Source: Colius striatus (lineage: Eukaryota; Chordata; Aves; Coliiformes; Coliidae). From it: a stretch of 64,000 nucleotides of DNA. Shown piece after piece: positions 45,781 through 58,020 of the stretch. The position numbers and the translations under genes are program-made. The stretch covers positions 6,297,664-6,361,663 of the forward strand of contig NC_084768.1 in assembly GCF_028858725.1 (NCBI RefSeq). The letters are read 5' to 3'. How positions within the stretch are numbered: position 1 is the first letter of the stretch; the number at the start of each line of letters is the position of its first letter. The notes beneath the pieces were generated by a model that was not told the DNA's origin, did no database searches, and saw only the letters and a list, made by a program, of their open reading frames with translations.

Positions 45781-48700
45781 AACAGATTAGAACCTCTTTT
45801 TTCTCTATGTAAATTCCATCTTGAGAGTTCCCAAAACGTACCACCAAGAGTCTACAGCAAAGTGCACAGTGCCCTGGATGGGCTTTAAGACAAGCCCTTT
45901 GGCTATGATTAGAGTCAAGAATGATTCTACCTTCTTATTTCCACCAGCTGGAGTTGATACAAGCCTGACATCTAAGATTTATTCACTCTGGTTGCTCATC
46001 TATCTCCAAAGACTACCCAAACTTTGAAATTCCACCCATATTCCTACACCTTTGTACAGCATCTACCAAGGAATTCCCAAGCAGGACTGGAAAGACTCTT
46101 CAGACTACCAATGAAGACACAATGAACTCATGCAGTTTGTTTAGTGCAGGAAATAGTTGCTAGCCAAGGCCAGCTGCCCTGTCTAAAGATGAGGCTACCC
46201 ACTCAAGTACCTGATGTACCAAAGCCAGCCAGACCCTTGGCTATTGTCAGAGTAAGGTGGGAAAGGAGAATTATGAGTGAAATAAAAGCCCTGCAAAATA
46301 ACATCAGAAACAAAGAAAAAAGTGGACTGAGAAATGAACGGAAGCAGAAACAGGTTCACAGAGGAAGAAAATCCAAGTATAAAGCTGTGGATTAAAAGAT
46401 TAGACATAATATATGTAAAGCATAGGAATTAAGACAGCCACAGCCACTCCAGAGACAGGCTGTTCAGAAGCTAGGTGTACAGGACAGCCCAGGTTCTCAA
46501 ACACAGGAGCCCTATGCCTGCATATTAGTTCCATAAGAAGCCAATCTAAGGTGCCAAGCACCCATCATGCTCCACTTACCCCTCCCACAGACTCTGGACT
46601 GCTGTTTGTGGAAACTTAGTCCAGTACAGTATCCATTGTTGTGTAGCACATGTATCATGTATTTAATTACCTGTAACAAGTTATGACAATTATAAGCCTA
46701 AGACATTGTTCACAGTGCTGCCAATACCATTACTTATCCACAGACATCTGACACTTAAAAAGCTGTATTCCAGGCAGAAAGGCATCCACAGGTCTAATCC
46801 TGCCCTTTCCATTTCCTTGTGGACACCTCTTAAGTCACTGTAGTCATTCACTTTAGCGTTACAGTAGTTTAATATTCTGTCATGGTATTACCTGGAATAG
46901 TCAAGGTTTTAGGAGATAAGGAGAAGTACTACACTTTGTCAGGCTTGTTTCTCAGGCTGCCACAACTGTGATTCTTTTCTCCTTGCACTCATCAGGTAGG
47001 GTCAATCTCTTATCAGCATTTGGATTAGATGGTCATGTCTACTTGGGCTACTCTACAGTTGTTTATTGATGTGGTTTGAGGGGACATAGACTGTACTGGA
47101 AGGACAGAAAAATCCTCATGTAGTAGAAAAGAATTTTAACCCTACTCTTCTTAGTAGTCAAAAAATATACAGATCACCTTAATTTTGTGTGTGGCAGATG
47201 GAAGCAAAATACCTGTAAAACTAGGCACACTTCAAAAGAAGAATAGAAACTGAAAGGATAAAAAGTCAACCAAAAAACCATCTGCTTTTCCTTCAGATCT
47301 GAGAGTCCATTGAATGCACTCTTTTAGATTGCTCTAAAACACAGCAAGAAAGAGTGTTCTTGTATTATTTCAAAGAGAAGCCAAACACACAGATCACTGT
47401 GTGAGATCACTGTGTCTCATGATAATTTGGAGACAAGAAGGACCATGGTGGCTGGGAGATTCCCAGTCAGCAACAGAAAGGGTTTTTGAAGGATTGATAT
47501 ACAGTAGTGTCCCCAGGTTACCACTGACTCAGCTCACTGGCTCCCTAGAAATCTAAACCTGGCCTTGCTGGTATTACATGTGGTGACTGCCATTGAACAG
47601 GATGGTTTTGTCATAACTAAGAGTCTTCCTCAAAGCCACTTATAGAGAGAAATATAGTAAATAAAGTCAGAAAGTTACTATGGGGAGATAGCTATCTTTC
47701 TGCATACTATGCTATGTCAGGTAATCTCTGATGTAAAGCTATCTTTGCCTCTTTTTAGCCTGTCCTATAAGTTGTCACTGAAATAAAAGCATTATTTTAT
47801 TAGAACCTGTTTCCCATCTTGTTCAATTTGTATAGGCCAATGTTAAATGATCCTAATTGGTATCATCAAATTGTAAAGAGAAAAAAAAAATCAAACCAGC
47901 CTACCAACAATTGATAGATAGATACAGGAGAAAAAAACCAAACCAGGCATTTAATGACAAAGGTAGGAGCAAAGAGGCACAGAAGGGAAGGAGATGGACA
48001 ATTTTACTTCCAGATTAACTAAAACCTGTTGCAATTCTCTGGATAAACTGTTTAATCTCTGTTTTCTGTGCCTCATATATGTCCCCTCCTCTAAAGTAAT
48101 GGAGGTGAAGCCAATCCATCTAGGCTCTAACCTGGCAAGAAGCTGCTGAATTTCTCATATGCCAATTAAGCCCAAAGGAGAGAAGGTCATAGTCCTGACT
48201 GTGTTGCGCAGAGCATTGCTGCACCCAGTCAGTAGGGCAATTTGTTCTGTAATGGGGTCGATCTTCCTTCAAGCCAGGGCTGTGACCCAGAACAACCTGA
48301 ATACACTCCATGGATTTGAATTAGTAAGCAGGGTGCACCTTTAGAGATCCTTGTACAGTCAGGTACCAGGTACCAGAGGAGATCCTGCTTATTTTAGGGA
48401 AAACAGACACCTTCTTGCTTTCTAATGGTGTTCATGGCCAAACAAGAGTTCTTCATCCCCATACAGTCTGCACTCACCCTAGACACCTGAATTATTTTCT
48501 CTTTCAGCTGTCTCCACATCTAGAGTATCTATCCCACCATTAAACTGTCTTGAAGGAGTAATTTGTGGTTATTTTTCAGTATGTCCATCTTAATATTTAC
48601 TGTGTTGTGCTATTCTGAGACATGACATCATGAAAACAACAACAAAGTTGAAATTCAAAGAGGACTACTATATTCCTAATTAAATGTGGTTGGGAAACAT

Positions 48701-48821
48701 CTCAAAAGATGCTAGATATCTAACTTTTACCCTGAAGACTCAAATTGGGATCTGACTGTCAGACAGACTCTCCCTTTACTTCAAAGCATGGCCAACTGAT
48801 GCATCTGCAGCACCATGTACA
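45781..48821. other. unique non-coding DNA
   Basis: No gene is recognised. A perfect tandem pair of a 13-base unit (AGATCACTGTGTG-type) lies at about 47391-47416. A poly(A) run at 47881-47890 has no retroposon body attached that I can see. The frame at 46144-46395 is basic and short and matches nothing. Confidence 0.6.
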
Positions 48822-48880
48822 GATTGATAGCTTCACTGGGGCTCAGACTCTTTACAACAGTGGAAGATCTGGCCCTAGGG
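48822..48880. mobile_element. possible ancient amniote repeat fragment
   Basis: CTTCACTGGGGCTCAGACTC, TTTACAACAGTGGAAG and ATCTGGCCC recall, from memory, an old repeat that reads CTTCAGTGGGGCTCAGATTTACACCAGTG...GATCTGGCCC and is related to the MITE type at 43801. The 5' half is missing. A library search is needed. Confidence 0.4.
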
Positions 48881-51202
48881 ATCCCTTCCGCAGCATCTCC
48901 CTAAGCAAGATCCTCTGAAGTGCCAGAGCTCAACCACTGCAGCTGAACATTTTGGGGAATGATGTTTTGGTACAAAATACAGCAAAAATGAGGTTAGGGT
49001 GCAACCAAGGCCTCTTCTAATGACCTAGCTGAAACGGTTGACCAGTTACAAACTCAGCTGTTTGTTTCAGCTTCAATTGCTCTTAAAGTTCTGCAAGTAT
49101 CTGTATGTGAACTAAACCATTTTAACATGATTTATATTTATCTGTCTGGGATTGCCTGAAACGGGCCAGAAGCACACACAGAATTTGTTTGGCATCTGAT
49201 CTGTGGTCTGAATTAATCTCCAGCTGAGGGGCAATAGTGAACAAGGAGGAGTAGGTTCTTACACTACTCAGTCATATCCACACGTGGAAGTACTCTGCTT
49301 CCTTCATAGGAATAAAGTGGCAGCTGAAAGGAAGATGTTCTGTTTTAAATATTATTTTAATACTTTAGCTTTTTACTGTAGGTCATATATGTGACAGAAT
49401 AGCCAGAGTTTCGCCTCGGCAGCTGCTTGTTATTACTTACTACTTATAATACCTGCTACTTATATTTAGCAAACTCCTGTTTTAGAGTAGGAGTAAAGGT
49501 TGGAATCAATTCCTTTTTTCTATTACTGTATGTGTGTTGTATCTCCACCTACTCTTTATTCTCCACTCCTCTTCTACTTGAAGCAACCATGGAAATTGCA
49601 ACCAAGGTTGGAACCAGGTTCCCAGAAATATATATATTCCTGTTTTTACTGTGGACCTGCAGCAACTGGTTGGACAGGAATGGCCCTCTTCTCCCATTAG
49701 ATATTACGCTCATCCTGCCCATAATATACTGGAAGTCAGATCCTCATCTAACCTGAGGGGACTGTTTCCTTTATTCGTTTCCCCAACAAACTGTAAACAC
49801 CACAATAATATATTCTGACTAGAAGAAATAAAAAGGTTCCTGTAGATATGGTTTGTGTATGCTGCTGAAAGAGGTCAGCTCTGTTAATGGCAAGAGAGAA
49901 GTACATATACAAATGTGCTCACTGCCAGGCAATCACAAGCCTTTAATGGGTAGAGAAATCAGTAGAGACTCATATGTATGTTTTATTAATTCTTCCTCTA
50001 TTTTGGCCTGTGCAGGCCTGGTGCATGCACTTACTTAGGAATTTACATACCATTGGTATGGGTATGAGGCCAGATAAGAAAGTTGATTAACTACCACACA
50101 AATAAATTCAGTGATGTCTGTGACAAGTCAAGGTCTGCATTTAGTCATGCTGCTGTTCTGCTGGAAAACTGTGAGGCCAGGATGCTTCAACCCAGCAAGG
50201 TGAGCTACAGCTCACAGTCACCTTTTTCTGACACTGAACAGAAGAATCATATGTGATTTCCCCTTCTATTCCAATGTTTTATTTGTCCTGTGGATGTTAA
50301 AAACAAAGGGGATGACAAGGTTCAACACTTTCAGGTACACTGTGTAAAGACATCTGTGAAGTTTTATTTCCCTTACAAATAGAGTCCCTTTTAAGTTGCC
50401 TGCAAAGAAAAACAACCCAAAAACTCACAGCTTTTCCTATGCTGTTTGACAAAAGTAGTACACACTGTTCTATGGGTTACTGTATTCTGGCTTGCTTTCC
50501 AGCTCACAAGCCAAAGGAGAACATTTGAGATGTATGGAAGGAGTTCTTAGAATGCACGGCAGATGTGCAAAACATGGACTACAATAACAAGCAGCACAGA
50601 GACAGCCAGAGAACATGGCAATTGCTTCTGAAGAAATAAATGCAGTGTCTGTAGGGCAATATTCGTATTTCAGCTGTTAAAGTCACACAAAGCATGATCA
50701 CCAGCTTCTCTGTAAGGTTCATATGACTGAGTGGTATTTGAATCAGATATATGGGACTGTGCTTCTTAACTCAAGCTACGCTATGTTCGGGTTAGTTTCC
50801 CTACTTCTATACAGAAAATCATAGCCAGAGTGCTAGATGTATTTTTACCTTTTACATATTAAATAGATCCACTGTACAGGCAACAGCAGCTGTTCATGAG
50901 CCTTATTGTGAGGCACAGAAGAGCTCAAGAGTTTGCTCCCTCATTCACAGAGACAGAAAGTATATCAGCATCTGTGAATAGCCTATACCATCAGGAGACT
51001 CGTTACCAAGGGTAAACTAAATAAAACCTCCACAAAGCATGAACGATCAGTTTGATTTGTTATTCTGACAGAACCGCTAACAGTGACTTACATTTTCAGT
51101 CACAGCTATAATCCTATTCCAAGAAACCTTTCCAAAGCCGAGATGGCTTCTTGGTCAAGCAGATATGACAACCACGTGGAAGCAAAAACCAGTTTGCAAT
51201 AT
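48881..51202. other. unique non-coding DNA
   Basis: No gene is recognised. The frame at 49427-49756 (109 residues, aromatic- and leucine-rich) looks like chance in T-rich DNA and has no signal-peptide or splice context. A short palindrome CATACCATTGGTATG lies at about 50047-50061. Confidence 0.6.
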
Positions 51203-51293
51203 TATAGAATCATAGAATGGTAGGGCTGGAAGGGACCTTTAGAGATCATCTAGTCCAACCCCTCTGCAGAAGCAGGTTCACCTAGATCAGGTT
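51203..51293 (-). mobile_element. CR1 LINE 3' end, short
   Basis: CATAGAATGGTAGGGCTGGA, AGGGACCTTTAGAGATCATC and TAGTCCAACCCCTCTGCAGA, followed by AGCAGGTTCACCTAGATCAG, are the reverse complement of the CR1 3' UTR and of the last codons of ORF2. The match stops at about 51293. The wording is the same subfamily as the copies at 8870, 15026 and 18873. The adjacent minus-strand frame (51287-51691, 134 residues) is unrelated to CR1 and unrecognised. Confidence 0.94.
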
Positions 51294-54200
51294 GCAGGAA
51301 ACTGTGAAGGGCTATGTTTGGTTGCACAGACACATCCATGGTACAGATATGCAAGAGCGAGACTGGATGAGAAGAGATTTGTTGCACATACTTGGTTCTG
51401 AAATGTGTCATGCCAGTGATCTGTAGCCAATGAGAATTTGGTTTCATATGAAGAAGATAAAGGTAAGGTGCTTCCCCATAAGCACCTCTCTTTTTGACGT
51501 TCCCCTACAAGGCTGGAATCAGCTTGGCAAGCAGACAAAGGACAGTGTGTAGATGTTCCTCTGTCCCTACAGTCTACCCAGCAAAGTCCTTGGTGGAATG
51601 AGGTTATTTTCAAAAGATCCTGACCACAGGATACCTGCAGTAGCCTACGGCAATTTACATCCAGAGAAGTCAGACCACCAAGAACTGACAAAAAAAAGAC
51701 ACCTGATTGTATAGGTATTGAACTGGCACAAATCTCTATTGCCCACAGAAATGTCTAGATCACTCCACAGAGGAGTCATTCTCATTCACTGTCTCTGAGG
51801 ATCCTGGTACCACTGTCTTTTCCATCACTTAGCCCTCTGCCATTACATTCATGGATCTGACTGGGACCAAGTACACAACATGATAGTTTCACTGCCTTCT
51901 GGTTATTCCATGTTTGTGGAAACAGAGGCCAACATCCAATAAGGTCATACCATGGCTGAATGCGTGCCTCTAGAAGGATTTAAAACCATGGCACAGCAGG
52001 ATGTATATCTCAAGTAAGCTATTTCCAGGTGGAAATAGACTCAGAGTGATTACATGTGGATTCACTTTAATACCAGTTCCTGAAAGCAGAATTTGACTGA
52101 CTGTATCTGCCCTAGCTGATTTTACTAATGACTGATTTTGCTAACAAGTACCACATTCAAACCTTCCATCAATACAGAAAGAACTCTGCATATGTTGCAC
52201 AAAACTGGAGGTTTTCTGCTCAGGTTAGCAATGTTCCTGCTGGACAGGGCTGAGCTGAAGTTCACTGGAATCCTAGGCAAAGGCAAGCATTGCCATGGAC
52301 TCTGAGACCCCAGCAATTCAATGCCGATTAAACTGTTTACCCTTGAGAAGGTAGGGCCAACACTGCTTAAAGTGGGGTGAGGCTCAATGTTTTGCTGACT
52401 GCTGTTGAAATTGGTAACAGACTTTGCATATTATATCACCATTTTTTTTTGTGTTGTATTTCACATGCAGTGTTTTTCTGCTTTTGACTTTGAGGTGTGA
52501 GGGGGAAGGCTCTAATCATATGGCCTTGTGCAGATGCTCCATTTGCATTTCTATTAATCCAGGCCCTCCTGGAGACGTTTGAGCATAGGCACAGCATGCT
52601 CTGCGTTTGAACTTGTGAGAACCCACACCACTGCTTAATAACTTAATACATATGTATAGCCTCCTTCAGACAGCCCACTAGGAGGCAGAAGCAGGGGGAG
52701 GTGCCATCGCTGCACAGGCTGCAGGGCTCTATGGAAATGCTTCTGATGAGGAGGGTACCTTGCCGAATAAAAAACCCAGCTCCCAAATGCTGGGCTGGTG
52801 CTGATTTAGGTCAGAAAACTTGTTTTACTGTGATTTGTACAAATGAGAGCTCACATGGATCTGCTGGAGAATGTTTAAGGTGCCTAGCAACTTTGCTTGC
52901 AGCACTTGAATGTAGTAGTGATACATTTCACGTGAACAGGAACAAGAAATAAGGCTGGGTCTTTGTCTCCCTCTACTTTTACCTTCCCTGAACACTTCTC
53001 TTCAGAAGGATACCTAACTCTGTCTCAGCAAAGGGCCACAATAAGAAATGGCAGCTTCCCCACGTCTGAAGTGATTAATAGCTAATGGAGCAGCAACCTC
53101 TACACAGAAAAACACTTTTCATCAGAAATAGAGTCAAAAGACAATTTTTTTTGATAGAAAAATGTTCTGGAGCCCATTTCTGCAGAACACTTGGAAGAGG
53201 AAAGAGAAAAGACCCACACTTGCCAGCACAGATGGGTATAGACGGCCCCAGGGTCACTATGTTAGTGTGCCTACGTGGGCTGCATCCTGCCATTGGGCCA
53301 AAACCCTTCCAACTTCAACACACCCTTGTCCACACACAAACACTCCAAAAAAATTGCCAGCTACCTTGCTGCTGCTCCTCCTTGGGATGCCTTGGCCTAT
53401 TACTCACTCTGAAGGAGGTCAGGAAGGGATCTGAGCAGGGGGCTTGGTCACATGCAGAGCAAGTACCAACAGCAAAAGGTGGGGAAAAGAAGGGAGGAAG
53501 GACTGGTTCAGCATGTCTCCTTTCCTCCCCTCAAAACAATTGCACTGTTCATTTTGACACAAACAAAAATCTGAACAACTTCCTGAATTTCCTCCCTCCC
53601 ACCGCCACCATAATTCCTGCTTTTCAGTTAGTTCTAGCAGATGTTGTAGGAGATTAATGTAAAACTTATGCAAGGACTGCACCATTTTATGATTTTCTTA
53701 CACTTAAAAAGAAAGTGTCCATTACTCTGTCCAACTCCAACACCTCTCTGAAGTCTCCATTAAAGCCTTCTCGATACAGTCCTAGCTGCCTGTGAAATTG
53801 GCTTACACCAAATTGCAGGAAAAAGCTCTTAGCTCTCCTGTAATAAAACAAACTGAGGGAGCAAGGGGGATGATAACTTCCAGGACTGACACTCGGCTGT
53901 GGACAAAGTAGCCGTGCAGGCTGTAAGCAATCCAGTCCGTAGCATTTAAGGTGGCAGCTGCAGACAAATGGAAAAATGACATGCTGGAAGCAAAACTGAG
54001 AGAGAAGAAATATAGCCCAGGTCTGAGAGTCAATCTTAGTCCATCAGGTAAAGAGAACAGATAATTGGTGACGAGACACTTGAAATTAGGTGCATGATAG
54101 GTCCACCACTGCCTGGCTACATTCATTTTTGTTACAGTCAATGAGCACTAGTGTGTGGGGGGAGTTAAGAATATTTCTTAAACCTTTGCATCGTCCTGTC

Positions 54201-55559
54201 ACATTTCCATGAATCTATATCTCCCTCATAGACACACAGGCAATTGTCCTCTGCGGGCTGTCACCCACTCAGCTCCACTATGGACATGTGGCTGCAGGCA
54301 GAGCTTGTGGCATGAGCCCTGCTCTTGTTCCCACAAATCTCAGCTGAAGGTGAAAAAGCTCAGATTGCCCATGACTGTGCTCTTAACCCCTAGCACCACA
54401 TGCTGCTTGCAGCAGCTCACCACAGCAAGGGGGACGAGGCTCGAGACAGGGTTGGGGGGAACTCTGGGTGCAGGGGGCAAGGGTAGCCTCAGCCTACCCT
54501 CACCCACCTCTGTGAGAGGACTTGGTGGATTAAATCCAAGCCTGGTGAGCAATGGGAGAGGGCTACTCCCCTGCACTGCTATCCTTTTCAAAATCACACG
54601 TCCTGACTTCTCTCAAGTGAGGCTTTTCATCTCAAAGCCCACAGCCATGGTGGGAATGGGTGGGGAGAGAATGCTGGCGGTCCACGGGCCAGGTGAGGTA
54701 TGCCATTCTGGATGGAGTGCCTCAAGGTGTTCCAGAGGCGTGGAGCCAGCATGGCCACCAGTGCCACAAGGTCCCTGGATCTCTGAAACAGTGTTCCCTG
54801 GCTCCTGGGGAGACCAGTGCCAGCCTCTGCATTCCCCACACAACCAGGGAGATAATAGCCAAGCAAGCCTGCCCTGTGGCCCAGCATGCTCTGCAGGGCC
54901 AGCACTCCCATGTCCAGACCTGGCGCCAGGGTCTCACAGGTGCAGGAGACAGCCATCAAGCATTAGACCTCATTTTTCTCTCAGTTGTGTGAAGTCATTC
55001 TGCACCTCAATCCATGAGTGCCATAGTTGAAAGAGGTAATGCCCAACCTCATCGGGACTGCTCTTGCTATCCCATGTGAGGAGCAGCCATTCTGACAGCC
55101 TCAGATGGCAGTATTCCTTGCCAAGGCCCAACAGCCCGCTCTGTTTCCTCTTTTCCTTATGAGATTCTTCCAAACGACACAAAGCCATACATTAGGTTCA
55201 TTTAACACGAGTGAAAGAGACCAGAAATGTCTAATAAAGCAAAATATAACGAGATACCAGCTACTACTAATCATGTTCAGTTTATGCGTTCTTGCTTCGT
55301 TCTTATAGAATATTATTGTACAATAAATGCTTTGCTCTTATCTTACAAGCCAAAAAAAATAAATTCTCTAGATATCATACTACTGAATAACAAAGGCAAT
55401 GAACAAGCTTAATAATCTCCAATCTGGTTTTCCACCACACGTAATGATAGAGATGCTGTGAATTCTGTGGACAAAGTACGTGAAGAAGCACCCACAAGTA
55501 CTGAAAATTTAATTAAAAGTCAGGAAAGCCATTGCAACGAAGACTCAGCAGAAAGACAT
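51294..55559. other. unique non-coding DNA with a GC-rich block
   Basis: No gene is recognised. The 53085-53657 frame (190 residues) is low-complexity toward its end and matches no family. The 54209-55030 frame (273 residues) lies in a GC-rich block in which three or four frames are open at once on both strands (also 54627-54959, 54660-54992 and 54722-54937). That is the signature of stop-poor GC-rich DNA, not of a single selected reading frame. The block may be an undetected old repeat. Confidence 0.55.
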
Positions 55560-55880
55560 TTATTTTTAAAATCTAATATATTCTTCATGACTAAAGGCTA
55601 AAGCACACGCTGACTTACACATTTAGCTGTAACTGATTTAAGATCCTTGATTTTTTTGCGCACAGGGTGGCGCTCAATTTGCAATGGAGTAAATTGGCAG
55701 AATTTAATTTGGTGGATTTTTTTAACTCTGCAAAAAGAATCCTCATTAAAACCTCACGATAGGCTGTATACTTTTTTCATCATTAACTAGCCTAACTGCA
55801 GGTAAAAGAGATACAATTATGGATTTATATAAATCCTATTGTCAATTTACAGCTCAAAGACTGGTGAGTTACCTCATTTT
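55560..55880. promoter_or_regulatory. candidate regulatory block with a CTCF-like site
   Basis: GCGCACAGGGTGGCGCTC (about 55658-55675) resembles the CTCF core (CCASYAGRKGGCRS) with about three mismatches. It carries three CpGs inside AT-rich DNA. It is followed by GGAGTAAATTGGCAG, GAATTTAATTTGGTGG and TCATTAAAACC homeodomain-like sequence. The CTCF resemblance is only partial, so either an insulator-type site or a conserved enhancer is possible. Confidence 0.22.
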
Positions 55881-57909
55881 GAATAGGTTATTTTTTCCCC
55901 TTAACCTTTCTTTGTTTTAATGAGGATTCAGTTTGTCATTGTCGGGGTGCCTGTTTGCAAGAAAGTTTCTCATCATGTGAAGGAGGTGTAAGGAATAAGG
56001 ACAGAAGAGCTTCTGCTGAATTTTAAACCCCATCAGAAACTGTGGCCTGGAGATTCAGCCTTTAAATATTCACCTTTCCAAGAGGATAGACAGATGTCAG
56101 CTGCCCTTTCCTCACAATCTCAGCCCCATAACTACTCTATTCCTCATGCTTTGGAGCTTTCCACTTCACTCATGCCCAGGCTTTTTTCCTTCCTTGCCCT
56201 GCCTTATCTAATCCCACCTCTCACCAAAGCACCATCAAATTCTTTGTTCAGCACCACGGGTAACTCCAGGTACAGTCTGCACCACACATCTGAAAAATTG
56301 ATAGATAGATGTGACTGAGGCTCAGGAGCCCCCAAAGAAAATGACAGCCAGCGCTGTTGCTGGGAGACCCTTCTGCTCAATAGGTGCCCAAGGCCCAAAA
56401 CCAAGACCCCACCATAGTTAATGAGGCAGGTTCTCAGCTCACAAATTTTGCAAGTTACAGCAGCTGAGCCTCTGCCTCACAAAATGTTTTCCCATTAACT
56501 TCAAAGGTTAATTAAGCTTCTAGATTTAATTCTTAGTCTCCAGGTAGGTGGACACGTTATTCAAGAGAAAGACTGCCATACGGCATATTACTTAATAACT
56601 GTGGCCGGGAATGCAACTACTCCTCTGACTGAAATGCTGCCTCCCCTTTCCTCTACCAAGCTCCTCCAGCAGCTACTGAATAAGCCTGGGGACTGAAGGG
56701 ATGACAAGGGGAGAGAGCAAATGGGCAGTGTCATCTTCTACCAGGCTGTTACCCACCTCCTTGATTTGAATACTTTCAGAAATGTATTTACAAATTCGTT
56801 ACTCATCTCCAGTTTAAATACTACCTTGCAACATATGAGAATAGATACAGCAAGCCAAGGGTGAAGAAATTGTTCCCATAAGGAGACTGAAGAAAGAAAT
56901 GAGAAACACAAAGAGAAGGGATTTGTAAGAGGGGCTGGATTTTAACCTTCCTTGGGGTGAGGGAATAAGCACAGCTACTACTCTAAGCACTTAGATGTTG
57001 AAAGCTGTTGTTTTTCCTCTTTGAACTTTTTACCAGATGTAGCAATTAAATGATAAAGTTGTCTTTAGCTCATTAGCTGATGAGTTAATTATATGCTAAA
57101 ATTAACCTTTTTTAAGCTCTTAATAGAACCTCTTTTATCTGAGTAGCCACAGTCTATGTTAAAATTCTGAATGATCTGGGCTAAAAATCAATAATTTGTA
57201 TAACTTCCATGTATGAACTGGGAATTAAACGCATCTTTAAAACATACTATAATGATAACCTCAAGCTGAAATTGAAATAAAGATATTCCTTAGTGATTTC
57301 AAGGACAACGCTTTCACCAGTGCAAAGGCCGTGTAAGCCACTAAAGAACATTGCCACTGGGGACAGCTCTCCTGCCTGTAGCACAAAGATAAATCAAGCT
57401 GAGACTAAGACCAAGATTTTGGTTTTTCGAGTATTTTTGTGCTGCAGCCCTGTATTTCACATTTATGATCTTCCTATTCATGCCAATGCTCAGTCAGAAG
57501 TGACTGTTCTCGTCTTTAAAAGTTGGAGGAGTGGATTCATTTTGAGACCTAATGTATCCCTATCAATGATCAAAAGAATCTAATCATTCCCCCATGCAGA
57601 GAGCTGTTAGATGATGTGCCGTGCTTTTCCCCATATAATCAATTGCTAGCAGATTTGACAGAAACTCAGCAACCATTCTTTAGTTCAGTTTGCATTAAGG
57701 GTCTTACATTTAAAGGAGCAAAAGTCTGATTGTTTAGCACTTAAATTGTACATGTTCAGCAGAATAAAACTAATTATCTCTGAATATTACATTACATGAC
57801 TTCCTTATATGAACTGTGAAGAATAAACTTACAGAATCCTCAGTTTGAAGTGTCAGTAATCAATAGTTTGATTGTTTATTAATAGTTTCTTTCTTTGGAT
57901 TCATTTCAG
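55881..57909. other. unique non-coding DNA
   Basis: No gene or repeat is recognised. Near 57060-57120 there is a CTCATTAGCTGATGAG palindrome followed by GTTAATTATATGC, a small homeodomain-type cluster. Frames are below 100 residues. Confidence 0.6.
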
Positions 57910-58020
57910 CCACCACAGAAGCCAAACTTTATATACCTTCCGATGCCGACTTACAGACAAGTCATCCTTAGAAGTGACTTCAGAACTGACTTTAGAACTA
58001 ACTTTACCAATGAGGCCTAA
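57910..58020 (+). other. candidate terminal exon (speculative)
   Basis: A textbook-like acceptor, TTTCTTTCTTTGGATTCATT then TCAG (ending at 57909), precedes 36 open codons ending in TAA at 58018-58020. The peptide starts PPQKPNFIYLPM and has a small internal repeat, RSDFRTDFRTNF, near its end. That repeat arises from a 12-base tandem (AGAACTGACTTT/AGAACTAACTTT). I do not recognise it. Open runs of this length after a good acceptor are expected several times by chance, so without transcript evidence it stays a weak candidate. Confidence 0.13.

Noticed and set aside
47391..47416. Tandem pair of a 13-base unit
   Set aside because: Two copies only. Common slippage product with no further structure.
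48337..48356. CACCTTTAGAGATCCTTG as a CR1 tail
   Set aside because: Only about a dozen bases match the CR1 3' UTR phrase. There is no octamer tail and no CCAACCCC segment.
53085..53657. 190-residue plus-strand frame
   Set aside because: No recognisable domain, low-complexity second half, overlapping frames on both strands and no splice or promoter support.
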